Source of the DNA: Mesorhizobium wenxiniae
GTDB taxonomy: Bacteria; Pseudomonadota; Alphaproteobacteria; Rhizobiales; Rhizobiaceae
NCBI RefSeq assembly: GCF_002284535.1
Contig: NZ_NPKH01000020.1
Coordinates: 1,077,273-1,141,272 of the forward strand
Direction of reading: 5' to 3'
Length of the DNA: 64,000 nucleotides
In this document: piece after piece, positions 51,269 to 61,250 of the stretch
How the letters are laid out: each line of letters starts with the position of its first letter
Numbering within the stretch: position 1 is the first letter of the stretch
Program-made: the position numbers and the translations under genes
Notes under the pieces: generated by a model
What the model saw: only the letters and a program-made list of their open reading frames with translations
Databases searched by the model: none
What the model was told of the DNA's origin: nothing

Positions 51269-51471
51269 CTACGGCTGCGTAGCGGGCCTAGCGCGAATTA
51301 GCCTCTGGACCTGTTGTCGGTCCTCCGGTGACCATTGCTCCGGATCTTCCCCGTGAGCGATCCTGCCGTGAAGTTCAACATGTTTCATCACTTCCGCCTC
51401 GTCGCCGCCGTGAACGATGCCGGGCAGGTTTCATTTCCGGGATAGTCCTTGCACCGATATGAATAGGTCAT
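51269..51471 (-). pseudogene. DUF1059 small protein, frameshifted
   Basis: First frame: MTYSYRCKDYPGNETCP. The next frame continues GIVHGGDEAEVMKHVELHGR, IAHGEDPEQWSPEDRQQVQR to TAG at 51269. This is the DUF1059 pattern (short cysteine-containing stress protein). GGGAGG precedes the ATG. The length is two bases over a multiple of three. Confidence 0.8.
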
Positions 51472-51550
51472 GGCTTCAGCCTCCCTTGTTTTTCGGCAGA
51501 ATAGCACGCGCCGGCCTGCACCCCGAGAGCCGGTAAGCGCACAGCAGGGA

Positions 51551-51580
51551 GGCCCGCGCCTCTGGCGGAGAGCGCGGGCC
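51551..51580. repeat. GGCCCGCGC/GCGCGGGCC hairpin
   Basis: Perfect 9-base arms, 12-base loop. Same hairpin family. The stretch 51480-51970 holds no other clear feature. Confidence 0.55.
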
Positions 51581-51976
51581 TTCGGGTAAGGGCCCCCGAT
51601 CTACAGCGGGCAAGCGAGATGGGCGTGCCATTGGTCACAGACAATTTTTAGAAATCGCTAAAGTTCACCCTGACTGAAGGCGCGGAAAGGGCTCCAGGCG
51701 TCCCTACGGGGCTCCCTGATGGCGCTGGCGAGATCGGCCAATGAAATCACTGGCGGTCTGTCTGGGAAGGCTAAGGGCTACACGCCACGAGCGCAGATCG
51801 GCGATGATCTTCTCGTAGGTGGCCAGGCCGTGAACCCATAAATAATGTGGAATGACCGGGATGGGTGGGAAGCGGTCGTTGGTCTCGTCCCAACGAGCAA
51901 AGTAGCGCCCCTGAGGTGACACATCCGGGCCGGACCCCGGGGCAGTCTCGCGTGCCGCCCGGGATAACTCGCGAGG

Positions 51977-52384
51977 CTAAGCCCAGAACGCATCCCAGGC
52001 GTAGAGGTCGTAGAAGTACTCCCGGCCGTCAATCACCTTGCCATTCCTGATCTCCAAGACAATGCAACAGAGCACATCCAGCCGTTTGCCGTTGCGCTTC
52101 CCAATATTGCGATGGACGCCGACCACGCGTCCGGTCTCGCTCGCCATCACATGCAAAAGATCGGCCCTGAAGGTCCCGTTGGTTTCGCCGCCATAGCGGC
52201 CGAACTGGCCAAAGGTCGCCTCGCGGCCTTCGTAGTCTCCGGCGATCGGACTTTTCCCCGGAGTATGCCACGTGCAGGATTCGTCGATGATTTGCGTGAG
52301 CGTGTCCATGTCTCCCGAGTTGAACGCGTCATAACCGCGCCGAACGAGCTCGGAGTTCTGATTCCTTAGCGTCACGTCTGCCAT
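51977..52384 (-). CDS. SnoaL-like/NTF2-fold protein
   Basis: A 135-aa protein: LVRRGYDAFNSGDMDTLTQI, ESCTWHTPGKSPIAGDYEGR, a RVVGVHRNIGKRNGKRLDV strand and VIDGREYFYDLYAWDAFW. This is the SnoaL/NTF2-like cone fold used by isomerases, dehydratases and ketosteroid-type enzymes. Substrate is unknown. Confidence 0.87.
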   Translation of the reverse strand: MADVTLRNQNSELVRRGYDAFNSGDMDTLTQIIDESCTWHTPGKSPIAGDYEGREATFGQFGRYGGETNGTFRADLLHVMASETGRVVGVHRNIGKRNGKRLDVLCCIVLEIRNGKVIDGREYFYDLYAWDAFWA

Positions 52385-52556
52385 AATGCTGACCCGACCG
52401 CGCTAGGTCGCGTGAGAGCCTAATGGGCGTCGCCCAACTCATATCAGCATCATACACCCGGCACGGTGCGCGCGCACGAGGAAGCTTGCCTTCGCTCTTC
52501 TCCGCAGGAAGGTCAGCTACGGGTCGGAAGCTGCCGCTCGATTTATGAGTTTTCGC

Positions 52557-53410
52557 CCTAGGTTGAGAACTCATACAATTGACTGATTTTCATTGGTATT
52601 CTTTGCCCTCAATGAGTCGCTGGAGGCCGAAGTGATGTCGAAGAGCTTATTTTGGTTGTCGGATGAGGCGTGGAGTGCGATGGAACCGCATCTTCCTCGC
52701 GGCAAAGCGGGGAAACCTCGGGTTGATGATCGCAGGGTGATTTCGGGCATCCTGCATGTTCTCAAGACCGGCTGCCGCTGGCGCGACGTGCCTGCAGCCT
52801 ATGGTCCGCCAACCACAATCTACAATCGCTACAACAGGTGGTCGCAGCGCCGAATCTGGCAGCGTATCTTCGAGAAGATGGCGGCTGCCGGGCCCGTTCC
52901 GGATGAGCTTTCCATCGATAGCAGCCACGTCAAGGCGCATCGCTCTGCGGCAGGCTCAAAAAGGGGGAATTCTCGGAAGCGATTGGCCGCTCGCGTGGTG
53001 GAAGAACGAGCAAAATCCATGCTTTGGCCGATGATCGCGGCCGACCGGTCGCCTTCGCGCTGACGCCGGGCAACATCGCCGACATCACCATGGCCATTCC
53101 CTTGATCGGCATGGTGGCCAAGCCCAAAAGCCTACTGGCCGACAAAGCCTATGATGCCGACAGTCTGCGCAATTGGCTGAAGCGGGCCAAGATCAAGGCG
53201 GTCATTCCATCAACTGCCGCACGGCGCACGCCCTATCCGCTCGATCACAAGGCATATCGCCGACGAAACCTCATCGAGCGCATGTTCTGCAAGCTCAAGA
53301 ACTGGCGCCGCATCGCAACCCGATACGATCGCCATGCACAGAACTACCTCTCAGCCCTCGCTCTCGCTACAATCATTTCAGCCTGGGTCTGAATGAGTCC
53401 TCAACCTAGG
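52557..53410 (+). mobile_element. IS5-family insertion sequence (IS427-group type)
   Basis: Terminal inverted repeats of 18 bases, CCTAGGTTGAGAACTCAT at 52557-52574 and its complement with one mismatch at 53393-53410, enclose a two-frame transposase. The outer CTAG on each side may be a 4-base target duplication, giving an element of about 844 bases (52562-53405). By eye both ends are intact, so it may be active. Confidence 0.88.
52635..53392 (+). CDS. IS5-family transposase, made by -1 frameshifting
   Basis: The first frame starts MSKSLFWLSDEAWSAMEPHL, with GGAGG upstream, and contains KTGCRWRDVPAAYGPPTTIY and IDSSHVKAHR (first catalytic Asp). At an AAAAAGGGGG run near 52960 the reading must slip by -1 to continue GEFSEAIGRSRGGRTSKIHA, LADKAYDAD (second Asp) and RRNLIERMFCKLKNWRRIAT with the final Glu. 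All three DDE residues are present. Confidence 0.88.
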
Positions 53411-53784
53411 GGATGCCGCTCTGACCTGAAGCTCGAACACACCTCGAAGCATGATACCGAAAAAAATCATGCGGCGCCCGCGCGGCCGGGATCCATTCCA
53501 GCAAAATGGTCGTCGACGCACAGAGCCCCCGAACAGCCTCTGAACTGAACGTCGGCATTTCTGTCGAAGCACCCATTTCTGGCGAGATGACCGAAGGACG
53601 TATTCGGGTCGGAACTTCCGGTTCCTTTTTGACGCGGTCAGCGGAACGACCGCTTGTTGCTAACTTATCCTGATAGCGGACGGGCGGCTTCCGGCCCGTA
53701 GCTGTCGACTAGACTAAGCACGCCCGGCCTCCCATTCAACACTATCAGGATTGGCTTACCATCCACTTAGCAAGGCGTTGATAC
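53411..53784. other. Gap without recognised genes
   Basis: Nothing convincing between the IS element and the MFS gene. Confidence 0.4.
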
Positions 53785-55074
53785 CTAAACATCGGTTTTG
53801 CTGCCGACCTCCCATTCTGGCCAGGGAAGCATGAAGAAGGCGACCATGGCCAGCAGGCACGCCGCGGCGATGAACGCGAAGACAGCAGCGAATTGATTGA
53901 CGCTAAACGTGCTCGCGGTGGACGCCACCCATCCAGTTGCGCCCTGCAAGATGGCAACGCCGAGGAATGCAGCTGTGTTCAGAATTCCGAATGCCCGGCC
54001 GACGACCTGAGGATCATATGCACTCTTAGTGTCTGCGAACTGCAAGATCGTGAAGCCGGTGAGCGCCCCAAGCGCAACGCACATCGTAGCATCGACGATC
54101 CAGTTGGCGGAGATTGCAAGGATAAGGAAAATCCCGGCGGAAGTGGCGATGCTCGCGCAGATCAGGTATCGCCGTGAGCGTCCTTTCGCCCGCACCAGAC
54201 CGAATAGCGGTGGGCCAACCAAGGTCGCGACCGACGAGGCGAGAAGCACATTCCCGACGCCCGTCAGTGTGAAGCCGTGTCGCTCCATGAACAAGGGTGT
54301 CGCCCACAGGCCCCTCAGCGCGATGTAGGACGGATAGGCAACGAGCGCGAGCGCAACGATGCCCTTGGTCTGCCGTTCTTTCAGGATCGCAAGCGTCTCT
54401 CGAATTGCGCCTGCGATGCCGCCTGAGTTCTTGCCGTGATCATCCCGAACGAGGACCAGGATGCAGACCAAGTTTGCCGCCGCAACGACGCCTGTCACCA
54501 CAAAAGCGCTGCGCCAGCCCCAATGTTCGACTACCCATGCCAGCGGCGTGCCAGTGGCCAGTAACCCAAGGCCGCTGAAGCTGAGAACCAAGCCCGATAC
54601 TCGGGCAAAACTCTTTTCAGAAAAATGTTTGCTTACAAAGAACAGCGATCCCACAAAGGCTGGTGCGCAGCCGATGCCAATGAGCAACTGCCCCAGCATC
54701 AAAACCGGGAAGCCTGTTGCAATGAACGACAGGAGCGCTCCCGTTACTGCAAGGAGGAAAGCCGAACCAACGGTCTTTCTCACGCCATAAAGGTCAAGCG
54801 CTAGGCCCATCGGGATCTGGGCGAGGGCAAAGGACAGATGGAAGGCGCCGGCGTAGATGCCGAGTTCTTCGGTCGAGAGTCCGAATTCACGTTGCAGTCC
54901 GGGGGCGACGATGGCCGCAATAGTACGAAACACCTGACTCATCGCGGCCACGCCAACAAGCGTCGCGAGCATGACTCCGGCCGCACCGGCCTTGTCTGCG
55001 TTGAATACTTTCAGCCTACCGCCCTCCTTCCGGCCAAGCCGCAATGCGGTCGATAACCTGGTATCCCGTTGCAC
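53785..55074 (-). CDS. Major facilitator superfamily transporter
   Basis: A 429-aa inner-membrane protein with twelve hydrophobic segments and the loop motif GLALDLYGVRKTVG between helices 2 and 3. It resembles sugar-phosphate/organic-anion MFS carriers, but the substrate is not evident. The GTG at 55074 opens the frame with a poor ribosome site. A strong AAGGAGG sits just before a CTG 22 codons in (KVFNADKAG), so the real start may be there. Confidence 0.88.
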   Translation of the reverse strand: MQRDTRLSTALRLGRKEGGRLKVFNADKAGAAGVMLATLVGVAAMSQVFRTIAAIVAPGLQREFGLSTEELGIYAGAFHLSFALAQIPMGLALDLYGVRKTVGSAFLLAVTGALLSFIATGFPVLMLGQLLIGIGCAPAFVGSLFFVSKHFSEKSFARVSGLVLSFSGLGLLATGTPLAWVVEHWGWRSAFVVTGVVAAANLVCILVLVRDDHGKNSGGIAGAIRETLAILKERQTKGIVALALVAYPSYIALRGLWATPLFMERHGFTLTGVGNVLLASSVATLVGPPLFGLVRAKGRSRRYLICASIATSAGIFLILAISANWIVDATMCVALGALTGFTILQFADTKSAYDPQVVGRAFGILNTAAFLGVAILQGATGWVASTASTFSVNQFAAVFAFIAAACLLAMVAFFMLPWPEWEVGSKTDV

Positions 55075-55114
55075 CTAGGGCAAATCTCTCCCATGGGAAC
55101 GCGGCCTCGTCTGC

Positions 55115-55543
55115 CTACGCTGTCCGCGACCCGAGCATCTCGACGTAGTGCGGATTGTACATGATACCCAATACGTTGCCGAACGGATCGACCACCGAGG
55201 CGGTGACGAAGTCGCTCTCGCGCTTGGTGATCGGATCGTACTCCGTGGCGCCCATGGCCTTGAGCCGAGCGAACGCCGCCTCGATGTCGTCGACGTGCCA
55301 CAGCAGTGTGGCGCCGCCCGGACCGGGCTGCATCGTTGCTGGTGCGTAGCGGCGGTCGATGATGCCGAACTCGTCCTCGTCGTCGCCGATTCGGAACTCG
55401 ACATAGGCGGGGTTATCCGCATCGGGCCGCTGGAAGTACGCCTCGACGCCGAACAGCTCCGCGTACCAGTCGCGCGCCGCGGCCACGTCGTCGGCCCAGA
55501 AGTTCACCGTGGCCATGCCACGCAAAAAGTGCTTGTTGCTCAT
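55115..55543 (-). CDS. VOC-family (glyoxalase-like) protein
   Basis: A 142-aa protein with the vicinal-oxygen-chelate pattern: TVNFWADDVAAARDWYAELF, VEFRIGDDEDEFGIIDRR, LLWHVDDIEAAFARLKAMGA and SVVDPFGNVLGIM. Metal ligands are plausible (His, Glu). Substrate unknown. It is convergent with nothing and stands 40 bases upstream of the MFS gene in the same direction. Confidence 0.9.
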   Translation of the reverse strand: MSNKHFLRGMATVNFWADDVAAARDWYAELFGVEAYFQRPDADNPAYVEFRIGDDEDEFGIIDRRYAPATMQPGPGGATLLWHVDDIEAAFARLKAMGATEYDPITKRESDFVTASVVDPFGNVLGIMYNPHYVEMLGSRTA

Positions 55544-55974
55544 TGTCGTAACCCTTTCCTTGATTGCGATCGGACGGCCAAATGATGCGCGATAGTGTAA
55601 AGCCCGTATTTCAAAAACCCGCAGACGGCTACGAACCCCATGGGCGCCTCGATCCGGCCGGTTTCGACCGCCAAGGAGCGCGGTGTTCCGAACCTCATCG
55701 GGGAAGCGGGTAGCAAGGCCTGCTACTGACTCATCTTAATTGCGCGTCTTAGGCGGGTGTAGTGACTTTGGAGGCGAGGCAGCCTCCAAACCTGGCGCTT
55801 TCCGGGTGGATCTGACAGGCAAGCTCGCGGGTGTCGGTCATCAGGCGCCCGTTGGGCGGCAGCTTGCTGGATGATCTGCTCCCAGCGGTCGGTCCGCATC
55901 CGGCCCCGTCCAGAAGAGCCGAAAGCGGTTTCACTTAGATGGAAAGGGAAGGGCCTGCTGGACCGGCCCAAGGT
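55544..55974. other. Gap without recognised genes
   Basis: No convincing gene. Confidence 0.4.
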
Positions 55975-56480
55975 ATCAAGGATCCGTTCTGCGGGCAAAA
56001 TGCTCGTAGGTGATTTGCCACAGATCGTTTGCCGGACGATCTTCCCTCGCCGATCCAATGGAAGCTGTCGGCCGCGATCTCGGTGAAACGCCACCGCGCT
56101 TTGAGGCCGCGCGAGTCCTCGCCGATCTGGCCAATGTCCTTACCCTCGGCTCGTCCAATCTGGCGCGAGTAGTCCTGGTTGAGCGGGTCGTTCCAGATGA
56201 TGTGCCACCCCCGATGTCGGGATCGAAGATACGCAAGGTCGTGCCATACATGGTGGACGGCGCAGGGCGTCTGGGCCTGATCCAGATATCCTGAATGGCG
56301 CGACCTTCCAGCACCCAGCCGAAATGGATTTCTCCGGTGGATTCCTCGGTCGTGCCGTCATCGAGATGACGTGTCCATTTCCCAGCTTCCGATCAGCCAC
56401 CCGTACAGGTGCATGTCTTTCGCCCGGTCGGCTGGCGGAGCGTTGGATCCGAGAGCGGCGAGAAACGGCGATATCGTCAT
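55975..56480 (-). pseudogene. Hypothetical protein with several frameshifts
   Basis: Successive frames read MTISPFLAALGSNAPPADRA..WLIGSWEMD, then GEIHFGWVLEGRAIQDIWIR and MYGTTLRIFDPDIG, then GWHIIWNDPLNQDYSRQIG and RWRFTEIAADSFHWIGE, then LWQITYEHFARRTDP. At least three indels, one in a GGGGG run. The intact form resembles a DUF1579-like calycin-type protein; that name is tentative. Confidence 0.75.
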
Positions 56481-56481
56481 A

Positions 56482-56793
56482 GTCAAAGACCTTTTGTTCT
56501 TCAGCAATCGTGGGAGAAGTTCAGCACGGCCCTCCTGACAGGGAGCCGTCAGGAGATCGGGCCAAACGTCGGGCTGGGCACGTCAGCCGAAGGGCGGCTA
56601 ACCGCTGAACTCACCCTGATTGCAGACAGTCCGCTTCCGGCCCCAATGCTGACGTCCAGTGACCAATCGAAGTTGACACTCGTCAGACGCCTGCTCGCGA
56701 GATGAAGCTTCATCGATGTCAAGACTTTCCCGGCTTTGAGGTGAGCCTCCGCCCCGATCAGCAACGCCACCGTTCAGCGGTCCTGAGAGCCAA
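56482..56793. other. Gap without recognised genes
   Basis: No convincing gene. Confidence 0.4.
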
Positions 56794-57349
56794 TCAGGCA
56801 CTCCTGACGGACTTCCATCGCGTCAGCCGCTCCGCAATGAGCGCCGCACGTTTTCGATCGTCGCGGCCGTCTATAGGGCTCATGTCGTCCGGGTCGGCGC
56901 GCCAATAGATACCGGATGTCCGCGCGTTCACGTTGGGATCTCCATCCGCGCGCGTGGTCCAGTATCCGGAGGCGCGGTCAGCGGATTCCAGCCGGACTTC
57001 GCCTGTTTCGTCCAACTGCGGCGCGTTCGCATCCAACGGCCGCTCACCCTTCCAGTAGTAGAAGAGGCCGGAAGAGCCTTCCCGCTCCTTCACCGCCTCG
57101 CTCCAATATCTTGCCGAGAGGCCTTCCGTCCTCTCGCCATGCGCGGCCCATCAGTTCGAGAGCGCAGTTGCGGTCGCGCGAAATCTTCAACAGGCCGAGG
57201 ACGGAAGGCTCCTTTGCGGTGCGCTCCGTCAAGGAAAACTGCCACCATGAGCCCTCGATGCGTGCAACGCGACCTTCGTTCTCGATTGCTTTTCGGATTT
57301 TTTGGTTGGCGATTCGGACGGCGTCATCTCGCCAGGATATCGTACGCAT
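56794..57349 (-). pseudogene. Unrecognised protein, frameshifted
   Basis: First frame: MRTISWRDDAVRIANQKIRK, then WWQFSLTERTAKEPSVLGLL. Near 57100 it passes to a frame with LSARYWSEAVKEREGSSGLF, YYWKGERPLDANAPQLDETG, SGYWTTRADGDPNVNARTSG and YWRADPDDMSPIDG. The protein-like character of both parts is clear; no family recognised. Confidence 0.6.
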
Positions 57350-57427
57350 GTGAGGCCCAGGAGGTCGCTCGGAAGCTTCGCGCCGCTTGTATGAAGGGTT
57401 GGCGCCGTCATGCGGAACGAAGCTGCC

Positions 57428-58110
57428 TAGCGGTCTAGTTCCCGGACATTCCGAGCCAATAGGTTTCTAACGTTCGAGACCTGCCAACGCCCGCCTCTGG
57501 CGGTTCGAATACCGCGGTCGTTCAAGGCAATTGCAATCCCTCTGAGGCTGGACACGCCGGAGCGCTGAACCGCCCGCACGGTTGGAAGTACCTTCTCGGC
57601 GAAGCGCTCGGCTTCCCTGATTGAAATTTCTCGACCCTTGGCGGCAGCTTCAGCAGTGTTGCTCGGGTTACCAAGCCTGGTCCCACTCTGTTTGCGTGAG
57701 CGAGGGCGGCTTTGGTGCGCTCCGAGATCAATCGACGCTCCTTCTCGGCTTAAGCGGCGTAAAGGTGCAGCATAAACGGGTCGGCGTCAGCGCCGAGTTC
57801 GGCGACGATGAACGGAACGCGCTGGACCATCAGTCCGGCAATGAAGGCGACATCACGAGAGAGGCGATCGAGCTTGGCCACGACCACCGGGCATTTTGTC
57901 TGGCGGGCAAGGGCGAGGGCAGCTGTCAATTGCGGCCGTCGATCAAGAGCATCCGCGCCCTTTCCGGTTTCGATCTCGGTGAACTCCTGGAGGATGATCA
58001 TCCCCTCGGCCTCGGCAAAGCGGGCGACCGCGGCACGCTGGGCCTCGATGCCCAAGCCCGAGCGTCCTTGCCGCTGTGTGGAGACTCGATAGTAGGCGAC
58101 CGCGCTCGTC
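57428..58110 (-). pseudogene. Degraded serine recombinase, second copy
   Basis: Starts [19 protein letters not shown] and is close to the 29493 protein up to FMLHLYAA, where an in-frame TAA occurs at 57750-57752. A one-base deletion near 57690 then shifts the frame; the remainder encodes RSRKQSGTRLGNPSNT, VQRSGVSSLRGIAIALNDRG and NVRNLLARN to TAG at 57428. It is inactive. Confidence 0.9.
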
Positions 58111-58133
58111 ATGCTGCTAATTCCCAGGGTGTT

Positions 58134-58161
58134 CAAACTGCAAACCACCGTTTGCAGTTTG
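58134..58161. promoter_or_regulatory. Palindrome upstream of the degraded recombinase
   Basis: CAAACTGCAAAC and GTTTGCAGTTTG, perfect 12-base arms around CACC. The same site, slightly decayed, stands before the intact recombinase at 29448-29467. It is a likely res-like or operator site. Confidence 0.6.
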
Positions 58162-58371
58162 CTCACACGGTGGAATAAGGCAAGTTGCATCAGTTACTTG
58201 CCTTTGTTTCTTGCTGCTCGATTACATCCAGAGCGAGCGGCTCTGACCTTGGTACGCGGGCGCCGTTCCAGCGCATTGGTGATCAACCGAGTCAAACCAC
58301 TGGCATCCTCGTCAGTTGGCAGGTTCTGGTGTACAGTTAAGACTGGCGCACTCACCGCAGGGGCGCATTCC

Positions 58372-60279
58372 ATGGCTGTACCACTTCTCGACCGGAAGCT
58401 GCTGGCGATCCTGGCAGCGGATGTGGTCGGCTATTCAAAAGCGATGGAGGCCGACGAGGCCGGCGTCATCGAGCGGCTCAGGAGCATTCGCGCCGAGTTA
58501 ACCGATCCGGCCATCACGCGCCATCACGGCCGTATTGTCAAACTGATGGGCGATGGCGCGTTGGTCGCCTTCGACAGCGTGGTCGACGCGGTGGTTTGTG
58601 CGGCCGAAATCCAGAAGGGCGTGGCCGCGCGCAACGCCGGTCTGCCAGAGCCGGAGCGCATCGTGTTCCGTATCGGGATCAATCTCGGCGATGTGGCGCT
58701 GGTGGATGGCGATGTCTATGGCGACAGCGTCAATGTCGCGGCGCGGCTGGAGCAACTAGCTGAGCCAGGCGGGGTCATGGTATCGGGCACGGCCTACGAT
58801 CATTTGCAGGGCAAGCTCGATCTCCCCCTCGATTTCGCCGGCGAGCAGCAGGTCAAGAACATCGGCCGGCCGGTGCGCGTGTATCGGTTGAGGCTCGACG
58901 GCAAGCGGACGCGCCGACCGCTGCTCGCAAGAATGCCGAGCCGGGGGAGGGCCGCCGGCCTGGCGATCGTACTCGCGGCTCTCGCAGGCGGCGGGGCCTG
59001 GTGGTTCCTCAAGCCCACGCCGGTAGGAGCAAAACCATCGGTGGCGGTGCTGCCCTTCAACAATTACGGCGGGGACGAAGCCACCGGGCGGCTGGCCGAC
59101 GGGCTGACCGAGGACATCATCACCGATCTCGCGCGGTTCCCGGAATTCGAGGTCGTCGCCCGCAATTCGACGGAGGTTTACAAGGGCAAGCCGGTGGATG
59201 CGCGTGAGGTCGCGAAAGCCCTTCATGTCGGCTACGTACTGGAAGGCTCGATCCAGCGCCAAAGCGGGCGGGTGCGGATCACCGCGCAGCTGATCGACGC
59301 GGCTTCGGGCAATCATCTTTGGTCGGAGCGCTGGGACCGGCCGGATGAAGACGTGTTCGCCGTCCAGACCGAGATATCCGAGCAGGTCACCAACCGGCTC
59401 GGCGGCGGCGCGGGGCTGATTCAGGAAGCCGGACGCATCGCCGCCAAACGCAAGCGGCCGGAAAACCTGAACGCCTATGAATATTATCTGCTCGGCACCG
59501 AGAAGCTTGAGCAGATCAACAAGGCGGATCTTGAGGAGGCCATCAAGCTGCTCACGCGCGCCGTTGAGTTGGATCCCGGGCTCGCCCGCGCCTGGATCGA
59601 GCTTTATCATTCTCACAGCATCTTGGGGAGCTTCGGCGTCAATCCCGAGAGCGAGAGGAAGGCGGCGATTGAAGCGGCCGAGCACGCCGTCAAGCTCGAT
59701 CCGAGCGACGCCGAGGCGCACGCCGTGGTTGGCATGAGCTTCGGCGAGAGGGGCGACTTGGCGCGCGCCAAGGCCGAGATGGACACCGCCTTGCGAATGG
59801 CGCCGGGTTCAGCTGAAATCCTGACCTTCTATATCAGCTGGGCGTCAACCTTCGGCGAGCCTGAACGCGGTGTGGAACTGATCGAGCAAGTGATCCGGCT
59901 CGATCCGAACTACCCGTTGTGGGCGTCCGGCCCCTTTTCCTATGCCTACTACATGGCCGGTCGCTATCAGGATGCGCTGAAGATGCTGGAGCGCATGAGC
60001 CCGGACACGTACAACCTGATGAGATGGTCGATGCGATGCGGTTCGATCGCCGCCCTCCGCCGGACGGACGACGTGAAAGCCTGTGTCGCGGAAGCGCTCA
60101 AGCGCTTCCCGGACTTGACCATCGAAGCCATGGCCAACGAGCCGGGCTACAGCGAGGCTGAACATCAGCGCTTTATCGAGACCATGCGGCTCGCAGGCTT
60201 TCCGCCCTGCGCCGAGCCCGAGGCGCTGGCTAAAATCGCGAAACCGGTGCGGCTGCCGGAATGTGACAACGCGCAGTGA
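58372..60279 (+). CDS. Class III adenylate cyclase with TolB-like and TPR domains
   Basis: A 635-aa protein. The cyclase domain (residues 5-170) has ILAADVVGYSKAMEADEAGV with the first metal aspartate, KLMGDGALVAFDSVVDAV with the second, and GDSVNVAARLEQLAEPGGVM. One transmembrane helix near residue 200 follows, then a TolB-like domain (PSVAVLPFNNYGGDEATGRL, GYVLEGSIQRQSGRVRITAQ) and TPR repeats to the end. Such multi-domain cyclases are numerous in rhizobia. The ATG at 58372 (MAVPLLDRKLL) is preferred to the open upstream frame, which reads through the recombinase palindrome. Confidence 0.92.
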   Translation: MAVPLLDRKLLAILAADVVGYSKAMEADEAGVIERLRSIRAELTDPAITRHHGRIVKLMGDGALVAFDSVVDAVVCAAEIQKGVAARNAGLPEPERIVFRIGINLGDVALVDGDVYGDSVNVAARLEQLAEPGGVMVSGTAYDHLQGKLDLPLDFAGEQQVKNIGRPVRVYRLRLDGKRTRRPLLARMPSRGRAAGLAIVLAALAGGGAWWFLKPTPVGAKPSVAVLPFNNYGGDEATGRLADGLTEDIITDLARFPEFEVVARNSTEVYKGKPVDAREVAKALHVGYVLEGSIQRQSGRVRITAQLIDAASGNHLWSERWDRPDEDVFAVQTEISEQVTNRLGGGAGLIQEAGRIAAKRKRPENLNAYEYYLLGTEKLEQINKADLEEAIKLLTRAVELDPGLARAWIELYHSHSILGSFGVNPESERKAAIEAAEHAVKLDPSDAEAHAVVGMSFGERGDLARAKAEMDTALRMAPGSAEILTFYISWASTFGEPERGVELIEQVIRLDPNYPLWASGPFSYAYYMAGRYQDALKMLERMSPDTYNLMRWSMRCGSIAALRRTDDVKACVAEALKRFPDLTIEAMANEPGYSEAEHQRFIETMRLAGFPPCAEPEALAKIAKPVRLPECDNAQ

Positions 60280-60375
60280 TCGGACCAACAGGGTGTCCAT
60301 GGCGAAGCTGCTTCAAATACCCGGCGTGCTGATCATCGCTATCGGAGCGCTGTTTTTTCTGGGGGTGGGAGTCTC

Positions 60376-60770
60376 CTCCCTCCGATTCAGCAATACGGGC
60401 CTCCTCTGCCGAACGCACCGTCTGCATCAATAGGGCGCCTGCGGCCTTTGCCCGTGGTGCAAGGGTCGACGGATCGCCCCAGAACATCGAGATGATGCGG
60501 ACGCCTTCCTCGAGGCAGGCATCGAGCCGAGCGTCTGGATCCAGATCTAATCGCAGGTTGATGGCAAACGGCTTTGAAGTTAGCGACTTCATGTCTCGCA
60601 TACGGCTGCGTAGCGCCCCGAGGTCAGCGAGCCAGAGCGCAATCGTGCCGAGGCCACCGGCCTCGCTAACGGCGGCCGCGAGAGGCGGCCCGGCCGGCGC
60701 GCCCACAGGGGCAATTATCGGCGCGAGGACAATAGGCACCTCGATGCCCAGCAAATCGCACAGCGGCTTC
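60376..60770 (-). pseudogene. Nitronate monooxygenase-like gene, truncated
   Basis: Encodes KPLCDLLGIEVPIVLAPI, AVSEAGGLGTIALWLADLGA, LTSKPFAINLRLDLDPDARL, LEEGVRIISMFWGDPSTLAP and MQTVRSAEEARIAE: the amino-terminal FMN-binding half of the NPD/2-nitropropane dioxygenase family. Homology stops near 60376 against the cyclase gene, and the start codon region is also lost. Confidence 0.82.
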
Positions 60771-60893
60771 GATCACTTCCTCAGGTCTTGGGACCGTAGC
60801 GCTTCGCAGGATCGACAGGAACTTCGGTATTTTCCGGGTGATCGAAAAAGGCGTAATGAGCGGACCAGCCGCCCGACGAGCCGGGCGTGCCAC

Positions 60894-61250
60894 CTACAGG
60901 AGCTTCATATCTTCATAGGTGGTGACGAAGGTCACTGATGTGTCCAGTTTTCCTTCTACCTCATGGATGGAGGTCTCCTTCCAGCGCGCCCTGGTTTTCA
61001 GCCAGAAGATCGCTGCAGTGACGGCCTCACGTCCTTCACCGGTGGCCTTGCGGTAGAGGCTTTCGGCGACCCGTGCGTTGGCCTTGATGGCGCCGCTCTC
61101 GAGCTCATGGGCGTAGGTCGCCTTGAGGTCCTGCTCGTCTGTGGCGAGCACGCAGGCGATGTCGGCCGTGCTAAGCCCGAAGCCGGCCAGCGCCTCCACC
61201 CTGGAGCTCAGTGGCCGGTTTTCCAGAGGAGTTTCGATATCGGGGCTCAT
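60894..61250 (-). CDS. Phage HTH protein, copy of 27803-28159
   Basis: A 118-aa protein nearly identical to that at 27803-28159 (SRVEALAGFGLSTADIACVL, RKATGEGREAV). It overlaps the preceding gene by four bases. The similarity ends just after the stop, where different DNA begins. Confidence 0.75.
   Translation of the reverse strand: MSPDIETPLENRPLSSRVEALAGFGLSTADIACVLATDEQDLKATYAHELESGAIKANARVAESLYRKATGEGREAVTAAIFWLKTRARWKETSIHEVEGKLDTSVTFVTTYEDMKLL

Noticed and set aside
51704..51922. 72-aa minus-strand frame
   Set aside because: Some protein-like character, but no start signal, no family and no conserved motif that I could recognise.
58756..59721. 321-aa minus-strand frame
   Set aside because: Shadow of the adenylate cyclase gene.
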